From positions 1 through 20,427 of the forward strand of contig DATFXM010000094.1 in the NCBI GenBank assembly GCA_035315885.1: a DNA stretch of 20,427 bases, written 5' to 3'. The notes under the pieces were generated by a model that saw nothing but the letters and a program-made list of their open reading frames with translations, ran no database searches and was not told the origin of the DNA. This DNA is from DATFXM01 sp035315885 (GTDB lineage: Bacteria > Acidobacteriota > Blastocatellia > UBA7656). The position numbers were made by a program, and so were the translations under genes. Below are positions 6,524-15,172 of the stretch, one piece after another (the stretch's first letter is position 1; each line of letters begins with the position of its first letter).

Positions 6524-9175
6524 TTGGTGGGCTCGATCACTCCCGAGCGTGTTGCCTGGGCAGCGGTGGCTTTCGGGATCGTTCTTCGAACTGCCGAGTA
6601 CCTGCTCAACAACGCGTTGTACGTAGACGAAGCGGCCCTCGCGCTAAATGTGACTCACCGCAAATTCGCTGAGCTCTTCTTGCCGCTGGACTTCAACCAG
6701 GCCGCACCCGGCGGCTTCCTGGTCCTCGAAAAACTCGCGGTGCTGGCTTTTCGCGACAATGAATTCAGCCTCCGCATTGTTCCGTTCTGTTTTGCGATCT
6801 CCTCGGTAGTTTTGTTTTACCAGGTCGCCCGTCGAGTGTTGAGCGACTGGGCAATACCAATCGCGACTCTGTTTTTTGCGTCTTCAGGATATCTGATTCA
6901 TTTCGCTGCGCAGGTGAAGCAGTACTCCAGCGACGTCTGCATTTCGTTGATCGTTGTTCTAATTGCAATCGACACCGCGGCCGAGAATCTCGGACCTTTG
7001 CGCGCCACCCTTTTTGGACTCCTCGGTGCGATAGCTGTGTGGCTCTCTTACCCATCGGTCTTCGCGCTCGCCGGTTCTGGCATAACGCTCTCAGTTGTCT
7101 CGCTGCGACAAAGGAATTGGAGGAAGCTCCTGACGCTAGGCTGCTGCGGTGCGACGTGGCTCGCAAGTTTTGCGGTGTTGTTCGCTGTTTCCCTAAGAAC
7201 CCTCAGCGAAAACCAGAGGCTCGAGAGCTCGTGGCTGAGCAAAGGCACCTTCATGCCGTTGCCGCCCCGATCGGCTTCCGATCTGGGATGGTTTGCACGC
7301 GCATTCGTCGGGATGTTCTCGAACCCGACCGGCTCGCCGTTGCCCGTGATGACCGCCCTGCTGTTTCTTGCAGGCTGCGTCTACCTTTTCTATAAGAATT
7401 GGACGCACCTTATGATGATTGTGTCGCCCCTTCTGCTGACGATGCTTGCGTCGGGGATTCACAAATATCCGTTTGGCAGAAGGCTGCTGTTGTTCGCGGT
7501 GCCCCTAATCGTGGTGGTCGTGTCCGCCGCGTTGGAGTACATCATCGAATATCGAGATCGACTCGATCTCTCGCTCGCTAAGGATGAGCCGGTAGCGACG
7601 CCGCTGGAGCTGTACTTTCGCGAGACGGTTCCTGCGCTCACTCACGAAGACGAGATTCGGGTCGCGAAGACCATCGAGCGCGCAAATAAACGCATCTACA
7701 AAGTACTGTCTAGATCTTGGATCACGCTTTATGAAATCAGAAGGCTCCATGAACAACTGGTCAATGGCGAAATGGACCCGCGAGATATCGTCGATGCGCC
7801 AACCAAACCGGAAGCAGGAGGTCTCGAACAACGTGAGGCAGTCCAACAGAAGGTTCGGCCACAGCTCGCGCGAATCATCGATTCTCATGACGAACTGATT
7901 AAGCTCCGCGAAAGCGTCGAACCCGAAGCTAAAGGATCCGACGAGCTAACTCGGCTGCGACGCAGTTACGCGCGTAAGCTAGTCGAGACTTCTCGGCGAG
8001 TGCGGACGCTTAGCTTCCGGCCCCGAATTCGACGGCGCTTCATCGGAGCGATTGACGCGGTGGTGAAACAGATCCGAACGCTCGAATCCGGCTCGAACTT
8101 GATAGAAAGCAGTCTCGCTACCAAACAGAGCGCAGAAATCGAAGAATTGAAACGCGAGCAGAAGGCGCTCGGGGAGGCGTTGCGGGATCTGGAGCGCAAA
8201 CACGCCGTACCGGCTGAAGAAATCAAGAGAATTCATCAAACGATCATCACCGCTGAAACTCAAGTTGGAGAGGCAGAGCGTGAAATGGTCGAGCCCAACC
8301 TGGGGCTTGTAATCTCGATAGCCAGAAAATACGCGAGGCCCGGCGTCAACTTTCTCGACTTGGTTCAGGAGGGCAACGTGGGGTTGTTCAGAGCGGTTGC
8401 GACGTTTGACTGGCGACGCGGAGATTCGTTCGCGAAGTACGCCGCGTCGTCGATTCGCCGCGAAGTGACTCGCGCTCTGCCGGCTCAACCGAAGACCGCT
8501 CTGTACAAAGGTCTCACTGCCTTGGGAATTCTCGTTGCCGCGATTTGTGAGCTTGCGTTTGCGGCCGGGGGCCTGCAGGCGTCGCACAAACGCCTGTTGG
8601 TCTTCGCGCTTGTGACGCTGTCATGTATTTCGATCGCGGTTCTTCTCTGGGCGAAGCGCGAGTCACCAGCGCCGGCTCTGATCGCGGGGGCGATTATCGC
8701 GATGCTGTTGCTGCTGCGGCCGCTAGCCGGCGCTAGCAATCACTTGCTTCGTCCGGGCGTGCGACAGGATATTCGTCCTGTGCTTGCCTATGTGCGCGAC
8801 CATCTGAAGTCCGCCCAACCGGATGGCGTTTCGGCGACCTCCGAAGAACCCTTGTACGTTTATCATCATCTCCGCGAGACATTTCAATACTACGCTCCAA
8901 GGTTTGGTCTCGAACAAACAAAGTGCCATTTGGGGACGGACGAGCGCTCTCGTTGGAAGGCTAAAGAGAATGATGCCTATTTAGCCGAGCTCGATCAGCT
9001 TCGCGAGAATAAACGGGTTTGGTTGTTATTTGGTTTTGTTCGCACGGTGAAGGGTGTCAACGAAGAACACTATATGACGAAGTATCTCGACGAGACCGGC
9101 TCGAGAGTCGACTTCGTCAAACACGGTGGAGCGTCGGCCTACTTGTATGCGTTTGAGGGCCAGCAGCGCAGGTAA
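6524..9175 (+). CDS. GT39-like membrane glycosyltransferase with an embedded sigma-70 (region 1.2 to 2) domain
   Basis: One continuous frame encodes 883 residues from TTG 6524 (probably about 15 more from ATC 6479). Residues 1-340 form about ten membrane helices of a GT-C enzyme, with the acidic pair D35/E36 (YVDEA) in the first outer loop and HKYPFGRR before helix 10, both typical of ArnT/PMT-type transferases using polyprenyl-linked sugars. Residues about 341-655 are foreign to that family: PLELYFRE and IRVAKTIERA match sigma-70 region 1.2, a helical spacer follows, and AEREMVEPNLGLVISIARKY plus LDLVQEGNVGLFRAV match regions 2.1-2.2. Residues about 656-737 return to three membrane helices, and the tail from GVRQDIRPVLAYVRDH is the usual outer domain. 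Removing the insert leaves about 570 residues, normal for the family. It lies between the toroid gene and another GT-C gene in one operon. Confidence 0.9.
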   Translation: MVGSITPERVAWAAVAFGIVLRTAEYLLNNALYVDEAALALNVTHRKFAELFLPLDFNQAAPGGFLVLEKLAVLAFRDNEFSLRIVPFCFAISSVVLFYQVARRVLSDWAIPIATLFFASSGYLIHFAAQVKQYSSDVCISLIVVLIAIDTAAENLGPLRATLFGLLGAIAVWLSYPSVFALAGSGITLSVVSLRQRNWRKLLTLGCCGATWLASFAVLFAVSLRTLSENQRLESSWLSKGTFMPLPPRSASDLGWFARAFVGMFSNPTGSPLPVMTALLFLAGCVYLFYKNWTHLMMIVSPLLLTMLASGIHKYPFGRRLLLFAVPLIVVVVSAALEYIIEYRDRLDLSLAKDEPVATPLELYFRETVPALTHEDEIRVAKTIERANKRIYKVLSRSWITLYEIRRLHEQLVNGEMDPRDIVDAPTKPEAGGLEQREAVQQKVRPQLARIIDSHDELIKLRESVEPEAKGSDELTRLRRSYARKLVETSRRVRTLSFRPRIRRRFIGAIDAVVKQIRTLESGSNLIESSLATKQSAEIEELKREQKALGEALRDLERKHAVPAEEIKRIHQTIITAETQVGEAEREMVEPNLGLVISIARKYARPGVNFLDLVQEGNVGLFRAVATFDWRRGDSFAKYAASSIRREVTRALPAQPKTALYKGLTALGILVAAICELAFAAGGLQASHKRLLVFALVTLSCISIAVLLWAKRESPAPALIAGAIIAMLLLLRPLAGASNHLLRPGVRQDIRPVLAYVRDHLKSAQPDGVSATSEEPLYVYHHLRETFQYYAPRFGLEQTKCHLGTDERSRWKAKENDAYLAELDQLRENKRVWLLFGFVRTVKGVNEEHYMTKYLDETGSRVDFVKHGGASAYLYAFEGQQRR
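7544..8488 (+). other. Sigma-70-like domain encoded inside the GT39-like gene
   Basis: This is protein residues about 341-655 of the gene above. Order of parts: region 1.2 (about 357-395), a long helical non-conserved region (about 396-580, with Lys/Arg/Glu-rich coiled-coil-like helices), region 2.1 (583-605), region 2.2 (606-625) and a degenerate region 2.3-2.4 (626-651). Sigma regions 1.1, 3 and 4 are absent. Compared from memory with E. coli RpoD at a constant offset of 209, the clamp-contact positions L384, V387, L402, D403, Q406, E407 and N409 are all kept and M413 is F622. The melting pair W433/W434 is S642/S643 and Q437 is R646, while F427 and Y430 are kept (F636, Y639). Confidence 0.88.
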
Positions 9176-9182
9176 CGATCCG

Positions 9183-10940
9183 ATGAGCACAACTCGACAA
9201 GAACGTGAGAGTGTCGGCCTCAGGACAGTACGGTCTCTGCTGGCTGAGCCTGTCGAGCGAACAGCAGACCCTCGCGTTCTGGTTTGGTTGGCCCTTAGCC
9301 TTTTGTTCGCAACTTATTTCGCGGGCGAGGCCATGCGTCAGGCGTTCGCGGGTCAATACATCGTACAGGACGACGTCCGACAGCACGCATTCTGGATGTA
9401 CCGGTTTCTCGATCCGGACTTGTTCCCTCATGACCTGATTGCCGATTACTTTCAGTCAATCGCGCCTCTCGGTTACACCGCGCTGTACCGCGGACTGATG
9501 TTCACTGGCCTTCAGCCGATCACTATAAGCAAGTTATTGCCTATGGTGCTGGGACTGATAACCACAGTCGCGTGCTTCGGCGTGTCTTTCAAGATTCTTC
9601 GCGTGCCTTTGGGCGGTTTCCTTTCATCGTTGATAGTCAACCAGAGCATGTGGATGCAGGATGATCTGGTTACTGCGACGCCGCGAGCCTTCGCGTACCC
9701 GTTGTTCGCCGTCTATCTCTACTTCTTTGTGCGCGATTCGTTCGTCGGGTGCATCGTTGTCATAGCTATTCAGGCACTGTTCTATCCGGCGACTGCGCTT
9801 GTTTCAATAGGAATGCTCGCCCTTGCTCTGATCGAGTGGGAGGGAGGACGGCCCCACCTGTCGCGGAACAAACGGCGGTATCTGCTTTTCGCCGCGGCCG
9901 CGGCGCTCACGTTGGCGATTCTGGGTTTATATTCAATCCAGACATCGAGGTTTGGACCGGTGATCAGCGGAAGCGACGCTCGAACGACGCCCGAGTTTCT
10001 CCCGAGGGGAAGAACAAACTTTTTTGGGGTCGACTTCTGGACTTATTGGTTCTCCGGAAGCCGCAGCGGCATGACGCCCGAGACTATGCTGCGCGATGTT
10101 CCTCTGTATGGCGCGTTGCTGTTGCCGATACTCTATTTCTTTCGAAGCCGCTTTCCGCTGTGTTCCCGGCTCAAAGCCGGTTCGAGTCTGTGGCTCGCTA
10201 TCGGATCTTCAATATTCTGGTTCTTCGCGGCGCATGCATTACTCTTCAAGCTGCACCACCCGAATCGTTACACCGCCCATACATTGCGCGTAACGCTTTC
10301 CATCGCGTCAGGAATTGCGTTAAGCATTGCGATAGGCGCGATCCTGGGCAAGGCGGCTGTCGCCCGAGCCCTGCCGTTGAAATTGTTGGCGGTCGCTTCG
10401 GCAGTTGTGATTGTAGGCGCGGTCATTTGGTTCCCTCGCACTCAGGCCAATTTCCCTAACACCAAATACCGGACCGGGCACGTGCCCGAACTCTACGAGT
10501 TCTTCTCCCGCCAGCCAAAGGACGGCTTGATCGCATCGCTGTCGCCGGAGACGAAGAATATTCCGATCTTTGCGAGACGGCCGATTCTAGTGGCGCGAGA
10601 GTATTCGCTGCCCTTTCACAAAGGTTACTACGAAGAAGTCAGCCGCCGAGCGTCAGAGCTGATCGATGCTTCTTACACCGAGGACCCGGCAGAGCTCCGA
10701 CGATTTCTTGAGAAGTATCATGTGAAGTTTCTGATGATCGAGCGAAGATTGATGTCGCCGGCGCATCTGAAACGCGATGGGTGGTTGATGCAGTATGAAC
10801 CGTCCGCGGCGCGGGCCATCCAACGGCTCAACGACGGCGCAGTTCCGGCAGTTGAAGCGTTCATGAAAAGTTGTGCGGTGTTTGAGTCGGACGACTACGT
10901 TGTGCTGGACGCCGACTGCGTGCTGAACTCGCGAGAGTGA
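9183..10940 (+). CDS. Polytopic GT-C-like membrane protein, copy 1 of a duplicated family
   Basis: ATG 9183 begins 7 bases after the preceding stop and gives 585 residues; the longer frame to 9126 would overlap the previous gene. About ten or more membrane helices span residues 30-430, followed by a soluble tail (about 440-585). Conserved with its paralogue at 15278-17053 are VQDD.RQH.FWM.RF in the first loop (acidic pair 63-64), DLIADYFQSIAP, LSKLLPM-like KLLPM, and FHKGYY in the tail. The acidic pair in the first outer loop and the tail fit a GT-C glycosyltransferase fold, but I know this family only as uncharacterised membrane proteins, so the catalytic role is inferred. It is the last gene of the plus-strand operon and converges on the 10972-12960 gene with a 31-base gap. 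Confidence 0.88.
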   Translation: MSTTRQERESVGLRTVRSLLAEPVERTADPRVLVWLALSLLFATYFAGEAMRQAFAGQYIVQDDVRQHAFWMYRFLDPDLFPHDLIADYFQSIAPLGYTALYRGLMFTGLQPITISKLLPMVLGLITTVACFGVSFKILRVPLGGFLSSLIVNQSMWMQDDLVTATPRAFAYPLFAVYLYFFVRDSFVGCIVVIAIQALFYPATALVSIGMLALALIEWEGGRPHLSRNKRRYLLFAAAAALTLAILGLYSIQTSRFGPVISGSDARTTPEFLPRGRTNFFGVDFWTYWFSGSRSGMTPETMLRDVPLYGALLLPILYFFRSRFPLCSRLKAGSSLWLAIGSSIFWFFAAHALLFKLHHPNRYTAHTLRVTLSIASGIALSIAIGAILGKAAVARALPLKLLAVASAVVIVGAVIWFPRTQANFPNTKYRTGHVPELYEFFSRQPKDGLIASLSPETKNIPIFARRPILVAREYSLPFHKGYYEEVSRRASELIDASYTEDPAELRRFLEKYHVKFLMIERRLMSPAHLKRDGWLMQYEPSAARAIQRLNDGAVPAVEAFMKSCAVFESDDYVVLDADCVLNSRE

Positions 10941-10956
10941 GCGCCTGGACGTTTTC

Positions 10957-10990
10957 AGGGACAAGAGACCTCTACGCAGAAGTCGTCCCT
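10957..10990. terminator. Weak possible hairpin at a convergent gene end
   Basis: AGGGAC (10957-10962) pairs with GTCCCT (10985-10990) around a 22-base loop, between or across the ends of two convergent genes. There is no T-run, the loop is long, and the right arm lies inside the minus-strand gene, so support is weak. Confidence 0.22.
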
Positions 10991-12960
10991 TGATACGCAC
11001 GACTTTTTAACGCGGAAAGCGCCCAGTAAACCGTCACCGCGACCAGCATTGGAACGAAATAGTGTATCGCAAGAATGTACCGGTATTCGGTATACAGCGC
11101 TGACTGAAAGCAAAGGTAATACACAGGCATAGCTAAGATGATCGCCATCTCACGCCACTTGCGCGCAATCGCAAGAAGCACGAGTCCGGCGAATGCTAAA
11201 GGCAGCATGACCTGTGTCCTGAAAACGTTCCGCTGAATGACCCTAAAAACTGGACGAAGTGGTCGGACCCAGGAGTGAGGCGTTCTTCCAATCTCAATCA
11301 ATTCCACCGATCCTATCTGAGTAATCGGGGCAGAGATCGATCTGCCGTTGTTGCCAACAACGAGTAGCACGTGATCGTGCTTGCCGCTTGCAAAAGGCAT
11401 CTCAAAACTCTCGGAGAATCTGTGCTCGTCGACCTTCGAATCGACTTCGTCGACGCCTTCAGTGGACTCGCCGCCGGCTTCCTTCTGTTCGCGAGCTGGT
11501 TCTGTGAACGTGATAGGCTGGGACAGAGAGACCTTTCGATCGGGCGTCGTCAACTTGATTGACGCGAGCCCCTGACGCATTCGCGCGGAGACCTTCAGCA
11601 CATAGTCTGTGTCCTTCTTGACTGAAATCAACGGAGACACGAACTGATCGTCGTAAGCAGATTCGTCGCCTGCTATTTCCAACCAATGGCCATCGTCTTG
11701 AAGAGCGGTCTTCACCTTTGATGACAAACTACCTCCGGCCGACAGCATGTCCGTCGGATCAGCGGACCAGACTGGTGCGGCCTGGGAAATGCCGGACTGC
11801 TGATGAGCAAAGCTGGCCTCGGCGGAGACAAGCGGGACTTTGCAGGTGTCTGCTCCCTCGCCGAGCACCAACGAGTCGTTGTATCGAAGCATCGTACCCG
11901 CCCGCCGAGCCATCATTCCCGCAAACCACAGCGGGTTCTGGCGTGCGACTTCGAGTCCGCGTGAGAGCCTGTATCGTTCGCGCATGAATCCGTCGGGTTG
12001 CCATTGATTGCTGCCGTAGTCCGGCCGTCCGTGCCACTCGACGTCCTTCTGCAGAATGAATTTCAAACTCGCCGGCATACCGAACCTGTTCTCCTCGTCG
12101 TACTCCGCTATGCCTTCCACGAGATTGATTCCCGCTCGCAACGACAGCGGAACAAAGTGATGAAACACGACCCAGTTTCGAATGGTGATCGGCGCTATTA
12201 GAATCGCTGCGGCGCAAACTATGGCTGCGGCGTACTTCACTCGCAGGCCTTTTGGGAAAAACCAGGACAACGTGATCGCGAGAAAGGGAGCGAGCACCAT
12301 CGCGTTCGCCCTCAGCCAGCAAGAGACGCCGATCAGCGCTCCCGAGGCGATCGCCAGCCAGATATTCGGCTTCTTTATCGCTAAGATCAGGAGGTACACC
12401 GCCACCAGGAGTGGAAGCACCGAAATAGAGTCCGGTGTTCCCCACAGCGAATAGAAAGCGAGCTGGGGCGAGAGCGCTACCAATAGGCCCGCAATCGCGG
12501 CTGCGCCCATCGGCAATATCTGCAATGTGATTGCTACGACTACAAGCGCGGCAACCGAGTCGCAGATTGCCTGAAGCAGTTTCAGCCGTTCATATCGGTG
12601 ACCGTTGAAGCTATCGCCGTAGAACCAAAGCAGCAGCATCGCGTAGCCAGGCGGGTGATTCAACATTCGCGGGCTTTCAGGATCGTGTTCCCGCGGAAAG
12701 AGGAGGCCAGCTTCCTTGATCATCCGCCGAACTTCAATCTTGTATTGCGAATCCATTACCGAAAACACGGGCGGGTCGAACTTCAGACTGTCGCGATTAT
12801 CTTCCCAACGCAGCAGCCTGACCGTCAGTGCTGTGGCAAAAACGATCAGCATCATTATTCCGATACTGACGCGTTCACGGCGAGCGTGGCGCACTCTTGC
12901 AGGATCGGATGTGAGCCGCCGCGCAATTCGATCTCGAAATCGGTTTATATACTCAGCCAT
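10972..12960 (-). CDS. GT39/PMT-like membrane glycosyltransferase with inserted beta-sandwich-like domain
   Basis: The 662-residue product starts at ATG 12960, preceded in frame by a stop. Residues 30-265 hold about eight membrane helices with the loop motif MLNHPPGYAMLL (99-110), common in PMT_2-type GT-C enzymes that use polyprenyl-linked sugars on the outer membrane face. A soluble stretch follows. Its part about 405-557 is beta-rich (HWLEIAGDES, YVLKVSARMRQG, HVLLVVGNNG, VELIEIG) and resembles a carbohydrate-binding-module-like sandwich. An acidic linker with Glu/Asp/Lys repeats interrupts it (about 488-514). Three further helices (about 582-650) close the protein. The sandwich between helix groups is unusual and should face outside. 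It lies downstream of the 13052-15172 gene on the same strand with a 91-base gap, probably in one transcript. Confidence 0.87.
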   Translation of the reverse strand: MAEYINRFRDRIARRLTSDPARVRHARRERVSIGIMMLIVFATALTVRLLRWEDNRDSLKFDPPVFSVMDSQYKIEVRRMIKEAGLLFPREHDPESPRMLNHPPGYAMLLLWFYGDSFNGHRYERLKLLQAICDSVAALVVVAITLQILPMGAAAIAGLLVALSPQLAFYSLWGTPDSISVLPLLVAVYLLILAIKKPNIWLAIASGALIGVSCWLRANAMVLAPFLAITLSWFFPKGLRVKYAAAIVCAAAILIAPITIRNWVVFHHFVPLSLRAGINLVEGIAEYDEENRFGMPASLKFILQKDVEWHGRPDYGSNQWQPDGFMRERYRLSRGLEVARQNPLWFAGMMARRAGTMLRYNDSLVLGEGADTCKVPLVSAEASFAHQQSGISQAAPVWSADPTDMLSAGGSLSSKVKTALQDDGHWLEIAGDESAYDDQFVSPLISVKKDTDYVLKVSARMRQGLASIKLTTPDRKVSLSQPITFTEPAREQKEAGGESTEGVDEVDSKVDEHRFSESFEMPFASGKHDHVLLVVGNNGRSISAPITQIGSVELIEIGRTPHSWVRPLRPVFRVIQRNVFRTQVMLPLAFAGLVLLAIARKWREMAIILAMPVYYLCFQSALYTEYRYILAIHYFVPMLVAVTVYWALSALKSRAYQGTTSA

Positions 12961-13051
12961 GGATCAACAATGACTACAAACTGAGGCGAGAGCTTGCCTT
13001 GTCGTGTTTGGTGCTTGAGGCAAGGCCCGACAATAATGTTTCGCTGATACC

Positions 13052-15172
13052 TCAACGCGTCAGCTTGGCAACCTCCGACAGACTGACTCGTGTAATCGTC
13101 AAAGGCGCAGCGGCCCTGTTGTCAATGGGGTTCACAATTATTTTGACTCGCCCACCGTTAAGCGATCGGAAGACATCCGCAAACGCTCGCCCCCGCGGCT
13201 CCGAAGATATTCGTCCACGATAGATCACTGCGCCGCTCTCTTCCTCGACCAAACTCAATGCCCACCGTCCCGATTCGAGCGAGTTATCTATTCGAATCTG
13301 GTAGATACTCATGGGTTCCAAGTCCAACGAGCACAATGTGACTTCTCCGTTCTTGCGTTCATCAGGGCGGATCACCACACCCGCAGAGTCGAACTGATGC
13401 TCTGCGTCGCTCAAGCCATTCAACTGATCGCCGGATCTGGTCCAAATCTCGCGAGCCGAGTTCAACTGCTCATCGGTGACCAATCCGCGCCGCGCACCAA
13501 ACAAAGTGAACCGGCGAGGCTCCCGCAGTGAGAACCTGCCGTCTTGCCCTGTGTAATAGACTTGAAAGCTGCCGTAGGCCGTGCCTGTCACTTCCGCGAT
13601 CAGGCTTGCGTTTCTTGTCAGGTGCTCTACCAGCTTTCGCTCTTTGCGAGATCGCTTGTGCTGCACGATCAGCGCGTAAGGTTTTCCGTCGATATCCACT
13701 GAGTCCTTCATCCTTCTTTCGATGGTCGCGAAACACTCGTCTCTCTCGGGAAACGCAAGCCACAGCACGCCGGAACCGACGGCAACCGGACAGAGCTCGT
13801 CGGGTACCGCAGCTCTGAACGCACTCTTGATTTCATCAAAGGATGCTCGGTCGGGATCCCGCAGGCTTTTCAGGTGAACTCGGTCCTGCTTTGCGAGCGC
13901 TGCCGAAAACCATAAGCCGCCACCCGCCAGCACAATCAACAGCGTGACGTAGATCGGCCTTGAGTACTGCGATCGCCACTCCGCGATTCGTCGAATCAAG
14001 ACCGACGCGTCAGCTATGAGAATGCCGACAAGCAATGCCAGCCATGGGGAGATATGAATGATGTACTGAATGATCTTCCTCTGTGTGACAAACGCAAAGA
14101 ACGATACGATCACAACAACCGCCAGGAACACGCGAAGCCGTGAATCGACCGGCGTGGTTCGACGCCGGATGGCAATCGCGAGCAGCACCAGACAATAGAC
14201 GACAGCGACAATCGCCAGGTACTGAAAAATGTGCAACAGCGTTAACGAGGAATCGACCTTCAAGAACCCATTGTGCCAGTCGACGTAACGTCCTGCTTCG
14301 GCCTTGAAGTTCGCCCACCACCCGAGTTGGTTCAAGACTTGAAAATGGAGTGGGTCCTCGCGATTCTGAAGCACGAAATTCTGGTGATCCACGAGATCGT
14401 AGACAATCTCGTACGACATCGCGATCAGCGCTCCGGCTGCGAACAAGTACGGCCTTCGGGTCTTCAGCACCCGAAGGCCTTCGCCCGCAACCATCACCGC
14501 GGGCACGAGCGCCAGAGCATAGAGCAGATTGGTGTGGCACATCACTCCCGCCCCTGCGGCAAAGCCGGCGGAGGCAACCAGCCACCCACTCCGCCGTACC
14601 CGCGACAGTTCGTACAGATAGAACGAAAGCAGTCCAAACATTGCCGCAGGATAGTCGTTCCTGACGATTCGGCTTCGATCCACGAAGGTAGGATCTGCAA
14701 TCAGAACCAGCGCTGCGGCCACCCCGGCTCGCCAGTCAAACAGCTTGCGACCTATCAGATGAACCAGCACAAGAATCAAGCACGCGCACAGTACGTTGAA
14801 CACGCGCCCCTGCAGGAGCCCCCACCCAAAGAACTTCTGAAAGCTAGCGAGCATCACGAAGAAAGCGGGCGTATACGAGTGCCAGACGTTTTCTATGTTG
14901 CCGCCCAGGTAACGGTACATCGGAAACGCAAGCTTTCCACGATTCACCATTTCGTAGGGCACTTGCAGAGTCATCGACTCGTCGGTGTCTGGTAGAGGAA
15001 CGCTTCCAAGCTTGGGAAGAGCGACGTAAAGAAAAGCGGCGATGATAAGCGTCAGGAAAATTAAATCGAAGTTTTTCTTGAGGGGCTTCACAGGTCGCAG
15101 GCGGCGCAAGCCGCATCCTCGCCGGTGTAGTTTCGTCCTGGCAGAGTAAACTGGCGCTGTCTCCGCCGCCAA
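13052..15172 (-). CDS. GT-C-like membrane glycosyltransferase with C-terminal beta domain, copy 1
   Basis: The frame from TTG 15172 gives 706 residues. GTG 15091, just before KPLKKNF and the first helix, is an equally plausible start (679 residues) and fits better to the paralogue. Motifs: PLPDTDESMT (acidic D62/D64/E65) after helix 1, GKLAFPMYRYLGGNIENVWH, RIVRNDYPA and GAGVMCHTNL. About ten helices run to residue about 420, then an outer alpha/beta segment with CPVAVGSGVLWLAFPE and AYGSFQVYYTG, then a beta-rich end (about 575-700). The acidic first-loop motif and topology match GT39-type enzymes; donor and acceptor are unknown. It is paralogous along its whole length to the gene ending at 17127, and divergent from the 15278 gene with about 105 bases between. 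Confidence 0.88.
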   Translation of the reverse strand: MAAETAPVYSARTKLHRRGCGLRRLRPVKPLKKNFDLIFLTLIIAAFLYVALPKLGSVPLPDTDESMTLQVPYEMVNRGKLAFPMYRYLGGNIENVWHSYTPAFFVMLASFQKFFGWGLLQGRVFNVLCACLILVLVHLIGRKLFDWRAGVAAALVLIADPTFVDRSRIVRNDYPAAMFGLLSFYLYELSRVRRSGWLVASAGFAAGAGVMCHTNLLYALALVPAVMVAGEGLRVLKTRRPYLFAAGALIAMSYEIVYDLVDHQNFVLQNREDPLHFQVLNQLGWWANFKAEAGRYVDWHNGFLKVDSSLTLLHIFQYLAIVAVVYCLVLLAIAIRRRTTPVDSRLRVFLAVVVIVSFFAFVTQRKIIQYIIHISPWLALLVGILIADASVLIRRIAEWRSQYSRPIYVTLLIVLAGGGLWFSAALAKQDRVHLKSLRDPDRASFDEIKSAFRAAVPDELCPVAVGSGVLWLAFPERDECFATIERRMKDSVDIDGKPYALIVQHKRSRKERKLVEHLTRNASLIAEVTGTAYGSFQVYYTGQDGRFSLREPRRFTLFGARRGLVTDEQLNSAREIWTRSGDQLNGLSDAEHQFDSAGVVIRPDERKNGEVTLCSLDLEPMSIYQIRIDNSLESGRWALSLVEEESGAVIYRGRISSEPRGRAFADVFRSLNGGRVKIIVNPIDNRAAAPLTITRVSLSEVAKLTR

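Noticed and set aside
7544..8488. Chimeric assembly as the explanation of the sigma insert
   Set aside because: Both junctions are in frame, the flanks join into a normal-length GT39 protein when the insert is removed, and base composition does not change visibly. I cannot exclude it without reads, so the check is listed in the finding.
11759..12445. Minus-strand 228-codon open frame
   Set aside because: Shadow frame inside the GT39-like gene 10972-12960, whose frame shows clear membrane helices.
12993..13024. Hairpin CTTGCCT/AGGCAAG in the gap between the genes ending at 13052 and starting at 12960
   Set aside because: Only 7 pairs with an 18-base loop and no T-run on the minus strand; it may be chance.
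14273..14995. Plus-strand 240-codon open frame, and the similar one at 18291-19112
   Set aside because: Both are antisense to the same region of the two paralogous glycosyltransferases. Their resemblance to each other follows from that paralogy, not from coding function.
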